64,000 nucleotides of DNA, from assembly GCA_947458265.1 (NCBI GenBank), contig CANGYF010000020.1, positions 1-64,000 of the forward strand, written 5' to 3'. Each line of letters starts with the position of its first letter. Position 1 is the stretch's first letter. The notes beneath the pieces were generated by a model that was given only the letters and a program-made list of their open reading frames with translations, was not told the origin of the DNA and made no database searches. Positions 47,426-55,687 of this stretch are shown here, in pieces. The DNA comes from Betaproteobacteria bacterium (GTDB taxonomy: Bacteria > Pseudomonadota > Gammaproteobacteria > Burkholderiales > CAIKXV01). The translations under genes and the position numbers were made by a program.

Positions 47426-47854
47426 ATGGCTGCCAAGAAGCCCGCCAAGAAAGCCGCTAAGAAGGTTGCAAAGAAGGCCGTCAAGAAAGTCGCCGCCAAG
47501 AAGGCCGCGCCGACGAAGGCGGCCAAGAAAGTCGCGCCGAAGAAGGTCGCGAAGAAGGCTGCGAAGAAGGCCGCGAAGAAAGTCGCGAAGAAGGTTGCGC
47601 GCAAGCCCAACGCTGCGTTCATGGCCGCACTGAAGCCGAGCGCATTGCTCGCAGCGATCGTCGGCGACAAGCCGCTGTCGCGCCCGGAAGTGACCAAGAA
47701 GGTCTGGGCCTACATCAAGAAGAATGGCCTGCAGGACAGCGTCAACCGCCGCAACATCAACGCCGACGCCAAGCTCGGTCCGATCTTCGGTGGCAAGAAG
47801 CAGGTCTCGATGTTCGACCTGACCAAGCTGGTCTCGCAGCAGCTTTCTGCCTGA
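47426..47854 (+). CDS. SWIB/MDM2-domain protein with histone-H1-like lysine/alanine-rich tail
   Basis: 142 aa. Residues 1-62 are a run of AAKK/VAKK repeats (MAAKKPAKKAAKKVAKK...) like the C-terminal tail of histone H1 and bacterial AlgP/HctB proteins. Residues about 65-140 are a SWIB domain: AALKPSALLAAIVGDKPLSRPEVTKKVWAYIKKNGLQD, NADAKLGPIFGGKKQVSMFDLTKLVSQQL. The tail should bind DNA non-specifically. Related fusions occur in Chlamydia and some betaproteobacteria; their role in nucleoid structure is not settled. GGAGA eight bases before the ATG. Strong hairpins follow the stop. Confidence 0.93.
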   Translation: MAAKKPAKKAAKKVAKKAVKKVAAKKAAPTKAAKKVAPKKVAKKAAKKAAKKVAKKVARKPNAAFMAALKPSALLAAIVGDKPLSRPEVTKKVWAYIKKNGLQDSVNRRNINADAKLGPIFGGKKQVSMFDLTKLVSQQLSA

Positions 47855-47869
47855 GATTCACTGCGCATG

Positions 47870-47896
47870 CTGCGGCGTCCGTTGCGGACGCCGCAG
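47870..47896. repeat. 12-bp inverted repeat after the SWIB gene
   Basis: CTGCGGCGTCCG, loop TTG, CGGACGCCGCAG: a perfect stem 15 bases after the SWIB stop. No T-run follows directly; probably protects the 3' end or works together with the terminator that follows. Confidence 0.6.
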
Positions 47897-47912
47897 ACGT
47901 GAACGGGGGTCG

Positions 47913-47946
47913 AACGGGGGTCATGCCTGACCCCCGTTTCTTTTCC
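47913..47946. terminator. Bidirectional terminator between SWIB and LOG genes
   Basis: Stem AACGGGGGTCA/TGACCCCCGTT, loop TGCC, followed by TCTTTTCCCC on the plus strand. It lies between two convergent genes. The GGGGTCA core again matches the dispersed GGGTCAG motif. Confidence 0.72.
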
Positions 47947-47948
47947 CC

Positions 47949-48683
47949 CTACAGATTCAGCTGTATCTCGCGCTCTTCGGCTGATGGCGCAAACCCGCGC
48001 GCTTCGTAATGGTCGAAGATGGCCGTGGTGATCTTCGTGGGATCGTCGATCACCTGCACCAGGTTCATGTCGTCAGGGCTGATCATGCCTTCGGCCACCA
48101 GCCGGTCGCGGAACCAGTCGATCAGCCCGCTCCAGAACGGCGTGTGCACCAGGATGATCGGCATGCGGCGCGTCTTGCCGGTCTGCACCAGTGTCAGCGC
48201 CTCGAACAGTTCGTCCAGGGTACCGAAGCCGCCAGGCAACACGACGTAGGCGACGGCGAACTTCACGAACGCGACCTTGCGCGCGAAGAAGTGCCGGAAT
48301 GTCTGGCTCACGTCCTGGTACGGATTGGCGCCCTGCTCGTGCGGCAGCAGGATGTTCAGGCCGACGCTGGGGCTGCGCCCGAAGTAGGCGCCCTTGTTGG
48401 CCGCCTCCATGATGCCCGGACCGCCGCCGGAGATCACCGCGAAGCCGGCATCGGACAGGTTGCGTGCGATGGTCTCGGCAAGCAGGTAGTACGCGCTGTC
48501 GGGCGGCGTGCGGGCACTGCCGAACAGGCTGACGGCGGGCGCGATGTTGGTCAGGCGTTCGGTCGACTCGATGAACTCTGACATAATCTCGAGCACCCGC
48601 CAGGCCTCGCGCGAGGACTCCACCCGCCGGGCGAGTTCCGGCTCCACCGAGGGTGTGAGCTGGACCGGCATCTTTTCCCGCAT
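47949..48683 (-). CDS. LOG family protein (TIGR00730, Rossmann nucleotide-hydrolase fold)
   Basis: 244 aa. The diagnostic motifs are SGGGPGIMEAANKGAYFG and LPGGFGTLDELFEALTLVQTGK (PGGxGTxxE), with LFGSARTPPDSAYYLLAETIARNLSDAG in front. LOG proteins cleave nucleoside 5'-monophosphates or cytokinin ribotides at the N-glycosidic bond, releasing a base and ribose phosphate; the bacterial physiological substrate is often unknown. An extra N-terminal helix region (1-45) is typical of the longer proteobacterial members. Its start codon is only ten bases from the divergent polA start. Confidence 0.9.
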   Translation of the reverse strand: MREKMPVQLTPSVEPELARRVESSREAWRVLEIMSEFIESTERLTNIAPAVSLFGSARTPPDSAYYLLAETIARNLSDAGFAVISGGGPGIMEAANKGAYFGRSPSVGLNILLPHEQGANPYQDVSQTFRHFFARKVAFVKFAVAYVVLPGGFGTLDELFEALTLVQTGKTRRMPIILVHTPFWSGLIDWFRDRLVAEGMISPDDMNLVQVIDDPTKITTAIFDHYEARGFAPSAEEREIQLNL

Positions 48684-48693
48684 TGGTCGCTCC

Positions 48694-51471
48694 TTGAAGA
48701 CTCTGCTGCTGGTCGACGCCTCGTCGTACCTCTATCGCGCATTCCATGCCCTTCCCGACCTGCGCAACAAGTCGGGCGAGCCCACCGGCGCCATCTACGG
48801 CGTGATCAACATGCTGCGCCGATTGCAGCGCGAAGTGCCGGCGGATTATAGGGCGTGCGTCTTCGACGCCAAGGGAAAGACCTTCCGCGACGACTGGTAC
48901 CCCGAGTACAAGGCGACGCGTTCGGCGATGCCCGACGACCTCGCGCTGCAGATCGAGCCGATCCACGAGGCGATCCGGGCACTGGGCTGGCCGATCGTGA
49001 TGGTCGACGGCGTCGAGGCAGACGACGTGATCGGCACGCTGGCCGCGCGTGCGCGCACGCATGCAATGCGCACCGTGGTGTCCACCGGCGACAAGGACCT
49101 CGCGCAGCTGGTCGACGATTCGACCACGCTGGTCAACACGATGAGCAACGAGACACTCGACCCGGCGGCGGTGCAGGCAAAGTTCGGCGTGCCGCCGGAC
49201 CGGATCGTCGACTACCTCTCGCTGGTCGGCGATACGGTCGACAACGTGCCGGGCGTGGCCAAGGTGGGACCGAAGACCGCAGTGAAATGGCTGGGCCAGT
49301 ACGGCTCGCTCGATGGCGTGGTCGCCAATGCCGCCAGCATCGGCGGCGTGGTTGGCGAGAACCTGCGCAAGGCGCTCGACTGGCTGCCGATGGGACGCCG
49401 GCTGGTGACGGTCAAGTGCGATGTCGAGCTGCCGGTCGGGCCGGAAGGGCTCGTACCAGCGGAGCCGGACGATGCGAAGCTGGCCGAACTGTTCGAGCGC
49501 TTCGAGTTCAAGAGCTGGCTGGCCGAGGTGAAGGCCACCCGGCATCCAGAGGCCAACGGCGGCAACCTCAAGGGATCGGACATCGCGGCGGGCACGCACG
49601 CGTCGCCAGCACGGCAATGGACGACGGATGCCTCCGACGCGCCGCCGCCGGCACCGGCCGCGATCGAGCGGCACTACGAATGCGTGACCACCGACGCCGC
49701 GCTCGACGCGTGGATCGCGCGCATCGAGGCCGCAGCGCTGACAGCGGTGGACACCGAGACCACCAGCCTCGAGCCGATGAACGCCGAACTGGTCGGCATC
49801 TCGCTGTCGACGGCACCGGGGGTCGCCTGCTACATCCCGGTGGGCCACCGCTACCCGGGCGCCCCCGACCAGCTCGGCAGGGACCATGTCCTGTCACGGC
49901 TGCGCCACTGGCTGGAAGGCGAGTCCTTCCCGAAGGTCGGGCAGAACCTGAAGTACGACGCACACATCTTCGAGAACCATGGCGTGCGCATCGCGGGCAT
50001 CGTGCACGACACGCTGCTGCAATCCTACGTGCTCGAGAGCCACCGCCGGCACGACATGGACGACCTGGCGCTGCGCCACCTTGGCGAGACGACGATCACC
50101 TACGAGCAGGTCGCCGGCAAGGGCGCGAAGCAGATCGGCTTCGCCGAGGTGTCGATCGAACGCGCCACCGAGTACGCAGCCGAGGACGCCGACATCACGC
50201 TGCGGCTGCACCATGTGCTCTATCCACAGGTCGCAGCGATCGAACCGATGGACCGGCTGTACCGCGAGATCGAGATCCCGGTCGCGCGCGTGCTGCAGGG
50301 CATGGAGCGCAACGGCGTGCTGGTCGATGCGCAACTGCTCAACCGACAGAGCAACGAACTCGGCAGCAAGCTGATCGAGATCGAGCGGCGCGCGCACGAG
50401 GCAGCAGGTCAGCCGTTCAACCTCAACTCGCCGAAGCAGATCCAGGAGATCCTGTTCGGCAAGCTGGCCATGCCAGTGATCCGCAAGACACCGAGCGGCA
50501 CGCCGTCGACCGACGAGGACGTGCTGACCGAACTGGCGCTCGACTATCCCCTGCCCAAGCTGCTGCTCGAGCATCGTTCGCTGTCCAAGCTCAAGTCGAC
50601 CTACACCGACAAGCTGCCGAAGATGGTGAACCCGCGCACCGGGCGCGTGCACACCAACTATGCGCAGGCGGTGGCGGTGACAGGGCGCCTGTCGTCGAAC
50701 GATCCCAACCTGCAGAACATCCCGGTGCGCACGGCAGAGGGGCGGCGCATCCGCGAAGCGTTCATCGCACCGCCGGGCAGCGTGATCGTGTCGGCCGACT
50801 ATTCGCAGATCGAACTGCGCATCATGGCGCACCTGTCCGGCGACGACGGACTGCTCAGGGCATTCGCCGCGGGCGAGGACATCCACCGCGCGACGGCTGG
50901 CGAGATCTTCACGACCGAGCCGGCGGACGTGAGCAGCGAGCAGCGCCGCTATGCGAAGGTGATCAACTTCGGGCTGATCTATGGCATGTCGGCGTTCGGG
51001 CTGGCGGCGCAGCTGGGCATCGAACGCTCGGCCGCGCAGCAGTACATCGACCGCTACTTCATGCGCTACCCCGGCGTCGCCGACTACATGCGGCGCACCC
51101 GCGCCGCCGCGCACGATGCCGGCTATGTCGAGACCGTGTTCGGCCGCAGGCTCTACCTGCCCGACATACGCAGCACGAACCAGGGTCGCCGCCAGGGTGC
51201 CGAGCGCGCGGCGATCAACGCGCCGATGCAGGGCACTGCCGCCGACCTGATCAAGCTCGCGATGATCGCCGTCGACCGCCACCTGCGCGAAGCGAACATG
51301 GCTACCCGCATCATCATGCAGGTCCACGACGAACTGGTGCTCGAGGTCCCCGACGCCGAGCGCACCGAGATGGCCGAAGCCCTGCCCCGCCTGATGAACG
51401 GCGTAGCGAAGCTCGCGGTGCCGCTGCTGGTCGAGGTCGGCACCGGCCCCAACTGGGAAACCGCCCACTAA
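48694..51471 (+). CDS. polA: PolA, DNA polymerase I
   Basis: 925 aa from TTG 48694, reading LKTLLLVDASSYLYRAFHALPDLRNKSGEPTGA, where the family normally begins; the track start runs backwards through the LOG gene. 5'-3' exonuclease (1-290), an active-looking 3'-5' exonuclease (AVDTETTSLEPMNAELVGISL, then KVGQNLKYDAHIF) and the polymerase domain with motif A SADYSQIELRIMAHLSGD, motif B RRYAKVINFGLIYGMSAFGL and motif C MQVHDELVLEVP. There is no clear ribosome site before the TTG and the promoter must lie inside the divergent LOG gene. A perfect hairpin overlaps the stop. Confidence 0.95.
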   Translation: MKTLLLVDASSYLYRAFHALPDLRNKSGEPTGAIYGVINMLRRLQREVPADYRACVFDAKGKTFRDDWYPEYKATRSAMPDDLALQIEPIHEAIRALGWPIVMVDGVEADDVIGTLAARARTHAMRTVVSTGDKDLAQLVDDSTTLVNTMSNETLDPAAVQAKFGVPPDRIVDYLSLVGDTVDNVPGVAKVGPKTAVKWLGQYGSLDGVVANAASIGGVVGENLRKALDWLPMGRRLVTVKCDVELPVGPEGLVPAEPDDAKLAELFERFEFKSWLAEVKATRHPEANGGNLKGSDIAAGTHASPARQWTTDASDAPPPAPAAIERHYECVTTDAALDAWIARIEAAALTAVDTETTSLEPMNAELVGISLSTAPGVACYIPVGHRYPGAPDQLGRDHVLSRLRHWLEGESFPKVGQNLKYDAHIFENHGVRIAGIVHDTLLQSYVLESHRRHDMDDLALRHLGETTITYEQVAGKGAKQIGFAEVSIERATEYAAEDADITLRLHHVLYPQVAAIEPMDRLYREIEIPVARVLQGMERNGVLVDAQLLNRQSNELGSKLIEIERRAHEAAGQPFNLNSPKQIQEILFGKLAMPVIRKTPSGTPSTDEDVLTELALDYPLPKLLLEHRSLSKLKSTYTDKLPKMVNPRTGRVHTNYAQAVAVTGRLSSNDPNLQNIPVRTAEGRRIREAFIAPPGSVIVSADYSQIELRIMAHLSGDDGLLRAFAAGEDIHRATAGEIFTTEPADVSSEQRRYAKVINFGLIYGMSAFGLAAQLGIERSAAQQYIDRYFMRYPGVADYMRRTRAAAHDAGYVETVFGRRLYLPDIRSTNQGRRQGAERAAINAPMQGTAADLIKLAMIAVDRHLREANMATRIIMQVHDELVLEVPDAERTEMAEALPRLMNGVAKLAVPLLVEVGTGPNWETAH

Positions 51472-51517
51472 ATCCGGGTCAGAGACGATTTTCCATAAAT
51501 CGTCTCTGACCCGGATT
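51471..51517. terminator. 21-bp perfect hairpin between polA and the ldh-type gene
   Basis: AATCCGGGTCAGAGACGATTT and its exact reverse complement, separated by TCCAT. It overlaps the polA stop, and a further GACCCGGATT follows before the convergent gene's stop. Likely a bidirectional terminator, built from the dispersed GGGTCAG motif. Confidence 0.75.
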
Positions 51518-51528
51518 AGTGACCCGGA

Positions 51529-52617
51529 TTACGCCCAGGGTAACGGGACTCGGAGGGAGGCTGCGAGGGCGGTGAGGTCGCGGCGGACGCCGGCGGGTAA
51601 CGCGATGCCTGCCGGCGCCTGCGCGGCACGCTTGGCTTCGCCGCGTTCGCCCGGCAACAGCACGGGTGACGCGCCGTTGGGAGGCAATGCATGGATGGTG
51701 GCGGCCAGGGCCTCGATGTCGCGGCGATAGACGTCCGGATCGACGATGCGCTCGATGTCCAGCGCCATCACGAAGGCGTTCTGCACATGGGGATGCTTCG
51801 ATCCGCCCGCAGCGGCCAGCGCGGGCGCGAGGATCGGGTTGGCAGTGAGCAGGCTGGCGATCACCTCGAACATCAGCGCCAGGCCTGAACCCTTGGCGCC
51901 GCCGACCGGTAGCGGCACCTTCGCCAGCGCGGGATCGGTCGTAGGCTGGCCATGGGCATCGAGCGCCCAGTCGGCCGGGATCGGCTCGCCTTTCGCCTTC
52001 GCCTGCCGCAGCTTGCCCATCGCCACCACCGCTGAGGCCATGTCGAACACGATCGGCGGATGGCCATCGCCTCGAGGCGCGGCGATCGACAGTGGCGCGG
52101 TACCCAACGCCGCCCGGCCGGCGCCGTGATAGGCCATCAGCGGCACCGATGCGGCCGCAGCGACGCCGAGCATGCCTGCACGCGCGATGCGCTCAGTATG
52201 GAAGCCTACCGCACCGGTATGCGTGGTCGCGCGCAGCAGCGCAACCGATGACCCGGCGCTGCGCGCGCGCTCGATCACCGCATCGACCGCGTGCCGCATG
52301 CCCAGCGCGCCAGCACAGCGGTCGCCCTCGATCACCTGCAGCGCGGGGAGGTCGACGACCGTGCGGATGGACGGCGCCGGATTCATCTCGCCACTGGCAA
52401 GCCACCCGGCGTATTGCGGCAGGCGCGACACACCGTGCGAATGGACGCCGCGCAGGTCTGCCCAGACAAGCAGGTCTGCGACGCAGGCCGCATCGGCGGC
52501 GGACATGCCAGCGGCCGACAGAAGCCCGGATGCGAAGCGGTGAAGCGCTTTCCAATCGACCGGGAGCGCGGTGGAAGCAGGCGCAGGAGCAGGAACCATG
52601 GCGGGACTTTCGTTCAT
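51529..52617 (-). CDS. Malate/L-lactate dehydrogenase (LDH2) family oxidoreductase, candidate ComC-like sulfolactate dehydrogenase
   Basis: 362 aa. The LDH2/MDG2 family pattern is clear: DLLVWADLRGVHSHGVSRLPQY with the catalytic His, GALGMRHAVDAVIERA, TTHTGAVGFHTERIARAG and LPVGGAKGSGLALMFEVI. These NAD(P)-dependent enzymes oxidise (S)- or (R)-2-hydroxyacids; the family contains malate dehydrogenases and ComC, the (R)-sulfolactate dehydrogenase. Last gene of the SuyAB cluster, 57 bases after the flavoprotein. In a sulfonate context ComC-like action on sulfolactate or action on a sulfonated malate is plausible but not proven. Confidence 0.85.
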   Translation of the reverse strand: MNESPAMVPAPAPASTALPVDWKALHRFASGLLSAAGMSAADAACVADLLVWADLRGVHSHGVSRLPQYAGWLASGEMNPAPSIRTVVDLPALQVIEGDRCAGALGMRHAVDAVIERARSAGSSVALLRATTHTGAVGFHTERIARAGMLGVAAAASVPLMAYHGAGRAALGTAPLSIAAPRGDGHPPIVFDMASAVVAMGKLRQAKAKGEPIPADWALDAHGQPTTDPALAKVPLPVGGAKGSGLALMFEVIASLLTANPILAPALAAAGGSKHPHVQNAFVMALDIERIVDPDVYRRDIEALAATIHALPPNGASPVLLPGERGEAKRAAQAPAGIALPAGVRRDLTALAASLRVPLPWA

Positions 52618-52674
52618 CGGCGAGCCGCCATTGTCGCCTGCAACGGGTGCGGACGGCCCCGACGTTCGTACCGC

Positions 52675-54396
52675 TCAGCGAACCAACGACTGCCCCGGCT
52701 TGATACGGCTGAACACCACCGGCCGCGTGCCGTAATCGAACCGGCCGCCATCGATGCGCACCGTGGTGTAGCGCGAGTTTTCGAGGTCGCGCACGTCCGG
52801 GAAATCGTTCCGGTAGTGCGCGCCGCGCGAATCCTCGCGCTGCTCGGCGGCGCCGCGGATCGCCTGGCTGACCAGAACCAGGTTCTTCAGGTTGAGCCAG
52901 TCGTGCCAGGTCAGGTTGAAGCCGCGCTGGCCATCGGCCACGCCGGTCGCATCCAGGCGTGCATCGAGTTCCTCCAGGCCGCTGCTCGCGCGCGCCAGGC
53001 TGGCCGCATCGCGGAAGATGCCGACGTCGTCCCACATCAGGTCGTGCAGCCGGGTCCGGATGTCCGAAAGACCGGTCGCCGGCCCCTTCGTGCCGGCATC
53101 GAACGGCCGCATGACCCGCGCCGCGCCCAGCGCGATCGCCTCCTCGTCCGGCTCGTGGTACACGCCGTTGGCTGCGACCCAGGCGCCCATGGTGTCGCCG
53201 GCGATGCCGCCGTACACGGTGGAGTTGGCGACACCGTTGCCGCCCAGCCGGTTCGCGCCATGCACGCCGCCGGTGTCCTCGCCCGCCGCGAACAGCCCCG
53301 GCAGGTCGGTCGAGCAGTCGGTGCGGAACACCACGCCACCCATCATGTAGTGCGCGGTCGGTACCACCTCGACAAGCCCGGAGACCAGGTCGAAGCCGCA
53401 GTCGGCGCAGCGCTCGACCATGCCGGGGAATTCCTTCTTCACCATCGCCGGATCGAGGTGGCGCATCGTGATGTACACGCCACCGTTCGGTCCGACATTG
53501 CCCCTGAGCATCTGGTCGTACATGCCGCGGCTGACGATGTCGCGCGTCGCACGTTCGTTGCGCGGGTCGTACTCGCCCATGAAGCGTTCGCCCTGCCCGT
53601 TCAGCAGGTAGCCGCCGACGCCGCGCAGCCCTTCCTCGATGATGGTACCGGTGATGCGCGTGCCGGCACCGGCCACCAGGCCGGTCGGGTGGAACTGCAC
53701 CATCTCCATGTCGCGCAGGGTCAGCCCGGCACGCAGCGCCATCGCCATGCCGTCGCAGCTCTTGTCGCCGGAGGGCGTGTGGTACTTGTACATCGTCGGA
53801 CCGCCGCCAGTGGCGAGCAGCACCGCCTGCGCCTGCACGAACACCAGCTCGCCGCTGCGGATGTCGATCATCAGCACGCCGGCGATCGCATCGCCCCGCC
53901 GGTTGCGGATGATCTCGACCGCACGGTGTTCCTCGAGCCGCTTGATGCCGCGCGCCCAGGTCTGCTCGGCCAGCCGGTTGATGATCTCGATGCCGGTCAG
54001 GTCGCCCTTGTGCACGGTGCGGTCGAAGGTCTGCCCGGCAAACGCCTTCTGGTGCACCGTGCCGTCCGGGTTGCGGTCGAAGAAGCAGCCGAGTTCGTTC
54101 TCGAGTTCATGGATGCGCTCGATCGCCACCTCGACCAGTTGCCAGGCAAGGTCCTGGTCGGGCAGCCACTTGCCGCCTTCGATGGTATCCATGAAGTGGC
54201 GCTCGACCGAGTCTTCCTTCGCCAGCGCGACGTTGTAGCCGCCCTGCACCATGCGCGTGCAGCCGCTCTTGCCAAGCAGCCCCTTCACGGCAACGGTGAT
54301 GTCGGCCTTCGGGTTCTTCTGGTGCGCATGCAGCGCAGCGAACAGCCCGGCACCGCCGGAGCCGAGGATCAGGATGTCGGTCTTGATGCGTCGCAT
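52675..54396 (-). CDS. Succinate dehydrogenase/fumarate reductase-like flavoprotein subunit
   Basis: 573 aa from ATG 54396 (MRRIKTDILILGSGGAG). FAD-binding GSGGAGLFAAL, the substrate motifs FHPTGL, ERATRDIVSRGM (catalytic Arg), AHYMMGGVVFRTD and HGANRLGGNGVANS are intact, so a dicarboxylate-type active site is expected. The segment that carries the covalent-FAD His in E. coli SdhA (RSHTVSAQGG) reads KSGCTRMVQGG, so FAD is probably not His-linked. The C-terminal region is shorter than in TCA-cycle SdhA. Its iron-sulfur and membrane subunits lie upstream in the same cluster, separated by the fumarase and Bug genes. Confidence 0.9.
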   Translation of the reverse strand: MRRIKTDILILGSGGAGLFAALHAHQKNPKADITVAVKGLLGKSGCTRMVQGGYNVALAKEDSVERHFMDTIEGGKWLPDQDLAWQLVEVAIERIHELENELGCFFDRNPDGTVHQKAFAGQTFDRTVHKGDLTGIEIINRLAEQTWARGIKRLEEHRAVEIIRNRRGDAIAGVLMIDIRSGELVFVQAQAVLLATGGGPTMYKYHTPSGDKSCDGMAMALRAGLTLRDMEMVQFHPTGLVAGAGTRITGTIIEEGLRGVGGYLLNGQGERFMGEYDPRNERATRDIVSRGMYDQMLRGNVGPNGGVYITMRHLDPAMVKKEFPGMVERCADCGFDLVSGLVEVVPTAHYMMGGVVFRTDCSTDLPGLFAAGEDTGGVHGANRLGGNGVANSTVYGGIAGDTMGAWVAANGVYHEPDEEAIALGAARVMRPFDAGTKGPATGLSDIRTRLHDLMWDDVGIFRDAASLARASSGLEELDARLDATGVADGQRGFNLTWHDWLNLKNLVLVSQAIRGAAEQREDSRGAHYRNDFPDVRDLENSRYTTVRIDGGRFDYGTRPVVFSRIKPGQSLVR

Positions 54397-54416
54397 GTCT
54401 GGTTCAACCCGTCGGT

Positions 54417-55028
54417 TCAGCTTTTCACGCCCAGCGAGGCCAGCACGGCCGCGCGCCGGTCGCGCGCCTGCGCGTTCACTTCGGTGTAGAGGCTGGCGCC
54501 ATGGCTGTCCATGCTGACCAGCAGCGGCCCGAAGCCCTTGATACGAAACTTCCACAGCGACTCGGGATTGAGGTCGTGCAGGTCTACGTCCTCGATCTGC
54601 TCGATCCAGGTGGTCTCGAGTGCCGCCGCGCCGCCGATCACTGCAAGGTATACCCCACCCAGGTCGCGGAACGCATCCAGCGAGCCCTGCCGAAGCCCCC
54701 CCTTGCCGATCACGATGCGCACGCCGTACTGCTCCATCAGCGGGCGGGTGAAGCGCTCCATCCGGTCCGAGGTGGTGGTGCCGACGCATACCGGCTCGTA
54801 GCCGACCGGCGCGGCGGCCGTCTCGCCGACCCAGCGGACGTTGGGCGCGGTGTGCACCACCGCATGCCCGCGCAGGTCGAACTTCGTGGTGCGGCCCCGG
54901 TCGAACATGTGGATCTGCGTCGCATCGCGGATGCCGTACAGCGTGTCGTGAAGCGTGACCGTATCGTTCACCTTCAGCGCGCGTACCTGCGCCTCGCTCA
55001 CCGGCATGTGGAAATCGTAATGCGCCAT
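54417..55028 (-). CDS. Class I fumarase/tartrate dehydratase beta subunit
   Basis: 203 aa, the usual size of the separate beta subunit (TtdB/FumA C-terminal domain). It reads VTLHDTLYGIRDATQIHMFDRG, then VVHTAPNVRWVGETAAAPVGYEPVCVGTTTSDRMERFTRPLMEQYGVRIVIGKGGL and HGASLYTEVNAQ, all family hallmarks. It needs the alpha subunit, encoded two genes upstream. Together they hydrate/dehydrate fumarate, tartrate or an analogue through a labile [4Fe-4S] cluster. 20 bases upstream of the flavoprotein gene. Confidence 0.92.
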   Translation of the reverse strand: MAHYDFHMPVSEAQVRALKVNDTVTLHDTLYGIRDATQIHMFDRGRTTKFDLRGHAVVHTAPNVRWVGETAAAPVGYEPVCVGTTTSDRMERFTRPLMEQYGVRIVIGKGGLRQGSLDAFRDLGGVYLAVIGGAAALETTWIEQIEDVDLHDLNPESLWKFRIKGFGPLLVSMDSHGASLYTEVNAQARDRRAAVLASLGVKS

Positions 55029-55057
55029 GGTCCCTGCTCCTTGCCGTCAAGCCCCGG

Positions 55058-55687
55058 TCACGAATCGCGACCCAGCATGCCGCGCTTGAGGTTGTCGCTG
55101 ACCGGTCGCTCGCCCAGCCAGATGCGCATCAGCGCGCGGTAGAAGTCCTCGCCGGCGATCGGCTCGCCACGCGGTCGCCCGTCGACCACCACCCGCGTGA
55201 CGCCGACGGGCAACCAGTCGATCGCGATGCGGGTGCCGCGCCCCACCTTGCCGATGTCCTGCATCACCCGGTCGAGCATCGACATCCGGGGCCGGAAACG
55301 CTCGACCTCGGCCGGCGCGTGGTTCTCGGTGATTCCCTCGGCGAGCGCCGAGGAGAGTTGCTCGGCAGTGATTTCGCGCAGCACGTTCATCTCGATGCGC
55401 TTGGCACCCGGCATGGCGATCGCCGACTCGGCGGAACGCCGCGGCTCGGGCAGGTAGAGCCCGATCGCGTACACCTGGAAGCCGAACAGCCGATGCAGCG
55501 CGAACCCGTTCAACTGCAGTTCGGCCGGGATTTCAGGGGTGCGCAACACCCGGTCGAAGCGAACGCCGGCGACCTCGGCCACGGCGGCCACGCCATCGGC
55601 AGCCGGCACCCCGAGGGCTGCGACTCCAACGAGCGCGAAGACCGCACGCCGCCGCGGCCACACCTCAGAAGCCCCAGGCAAGGCCAT
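55058..55687 (-). CDS. Chalcone isomerase-like domain protein (Chalcone_3 type)
   Basis: 209 aa. A basic lead and hydrophobic segment (RRRAVFALVGVAALGVPAADGVA) suggest export or Tat-like targeting. The domain follows: GVRFDRVLRTPEIPAELQLNGFALHRLFGFQVYAIGLYLPEP, KRIEMNVLREITAEQLSSALAEGI, DWLPVGVTRVVVDGRPRGEPIAGEDFYRALMRIWLGERPVS. Bacterial members of this fold bind fatty acids or haem-like ligands or have no known function; a role in flavonoids is unlikely. It overlaps the end of the alpha-hydratase gene by 23 bases and separates the two hydratase subunits, so it is tightly coupled to them. Confidence 0.78.
   Translation of the reverse strand: MALPGASEVWPRRRAVFALVGVAALGVPAADGVAAVAEVAGVRFDRVLRTPEIPAELQLNGFALHRLFGFQVYAIGLYLPEPRRSAESAIAMPGAKRIEMNVLREITAEQLSSALAEGITENHAPAEVERFRPRMSMLDRVMQDIGKVGRGTRIAIDWLPVGVTRVVVDGRPRGEPIAGEDFYRALMRIWLGERPVSDNLKRGMLGRDS

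Noticed and set aside
47441-47620. Direct repeats that might suggest a CRISPR or satellite
   Set aside because: They are the codons of the lysine/alanine-rich tail of the SWIB protein.
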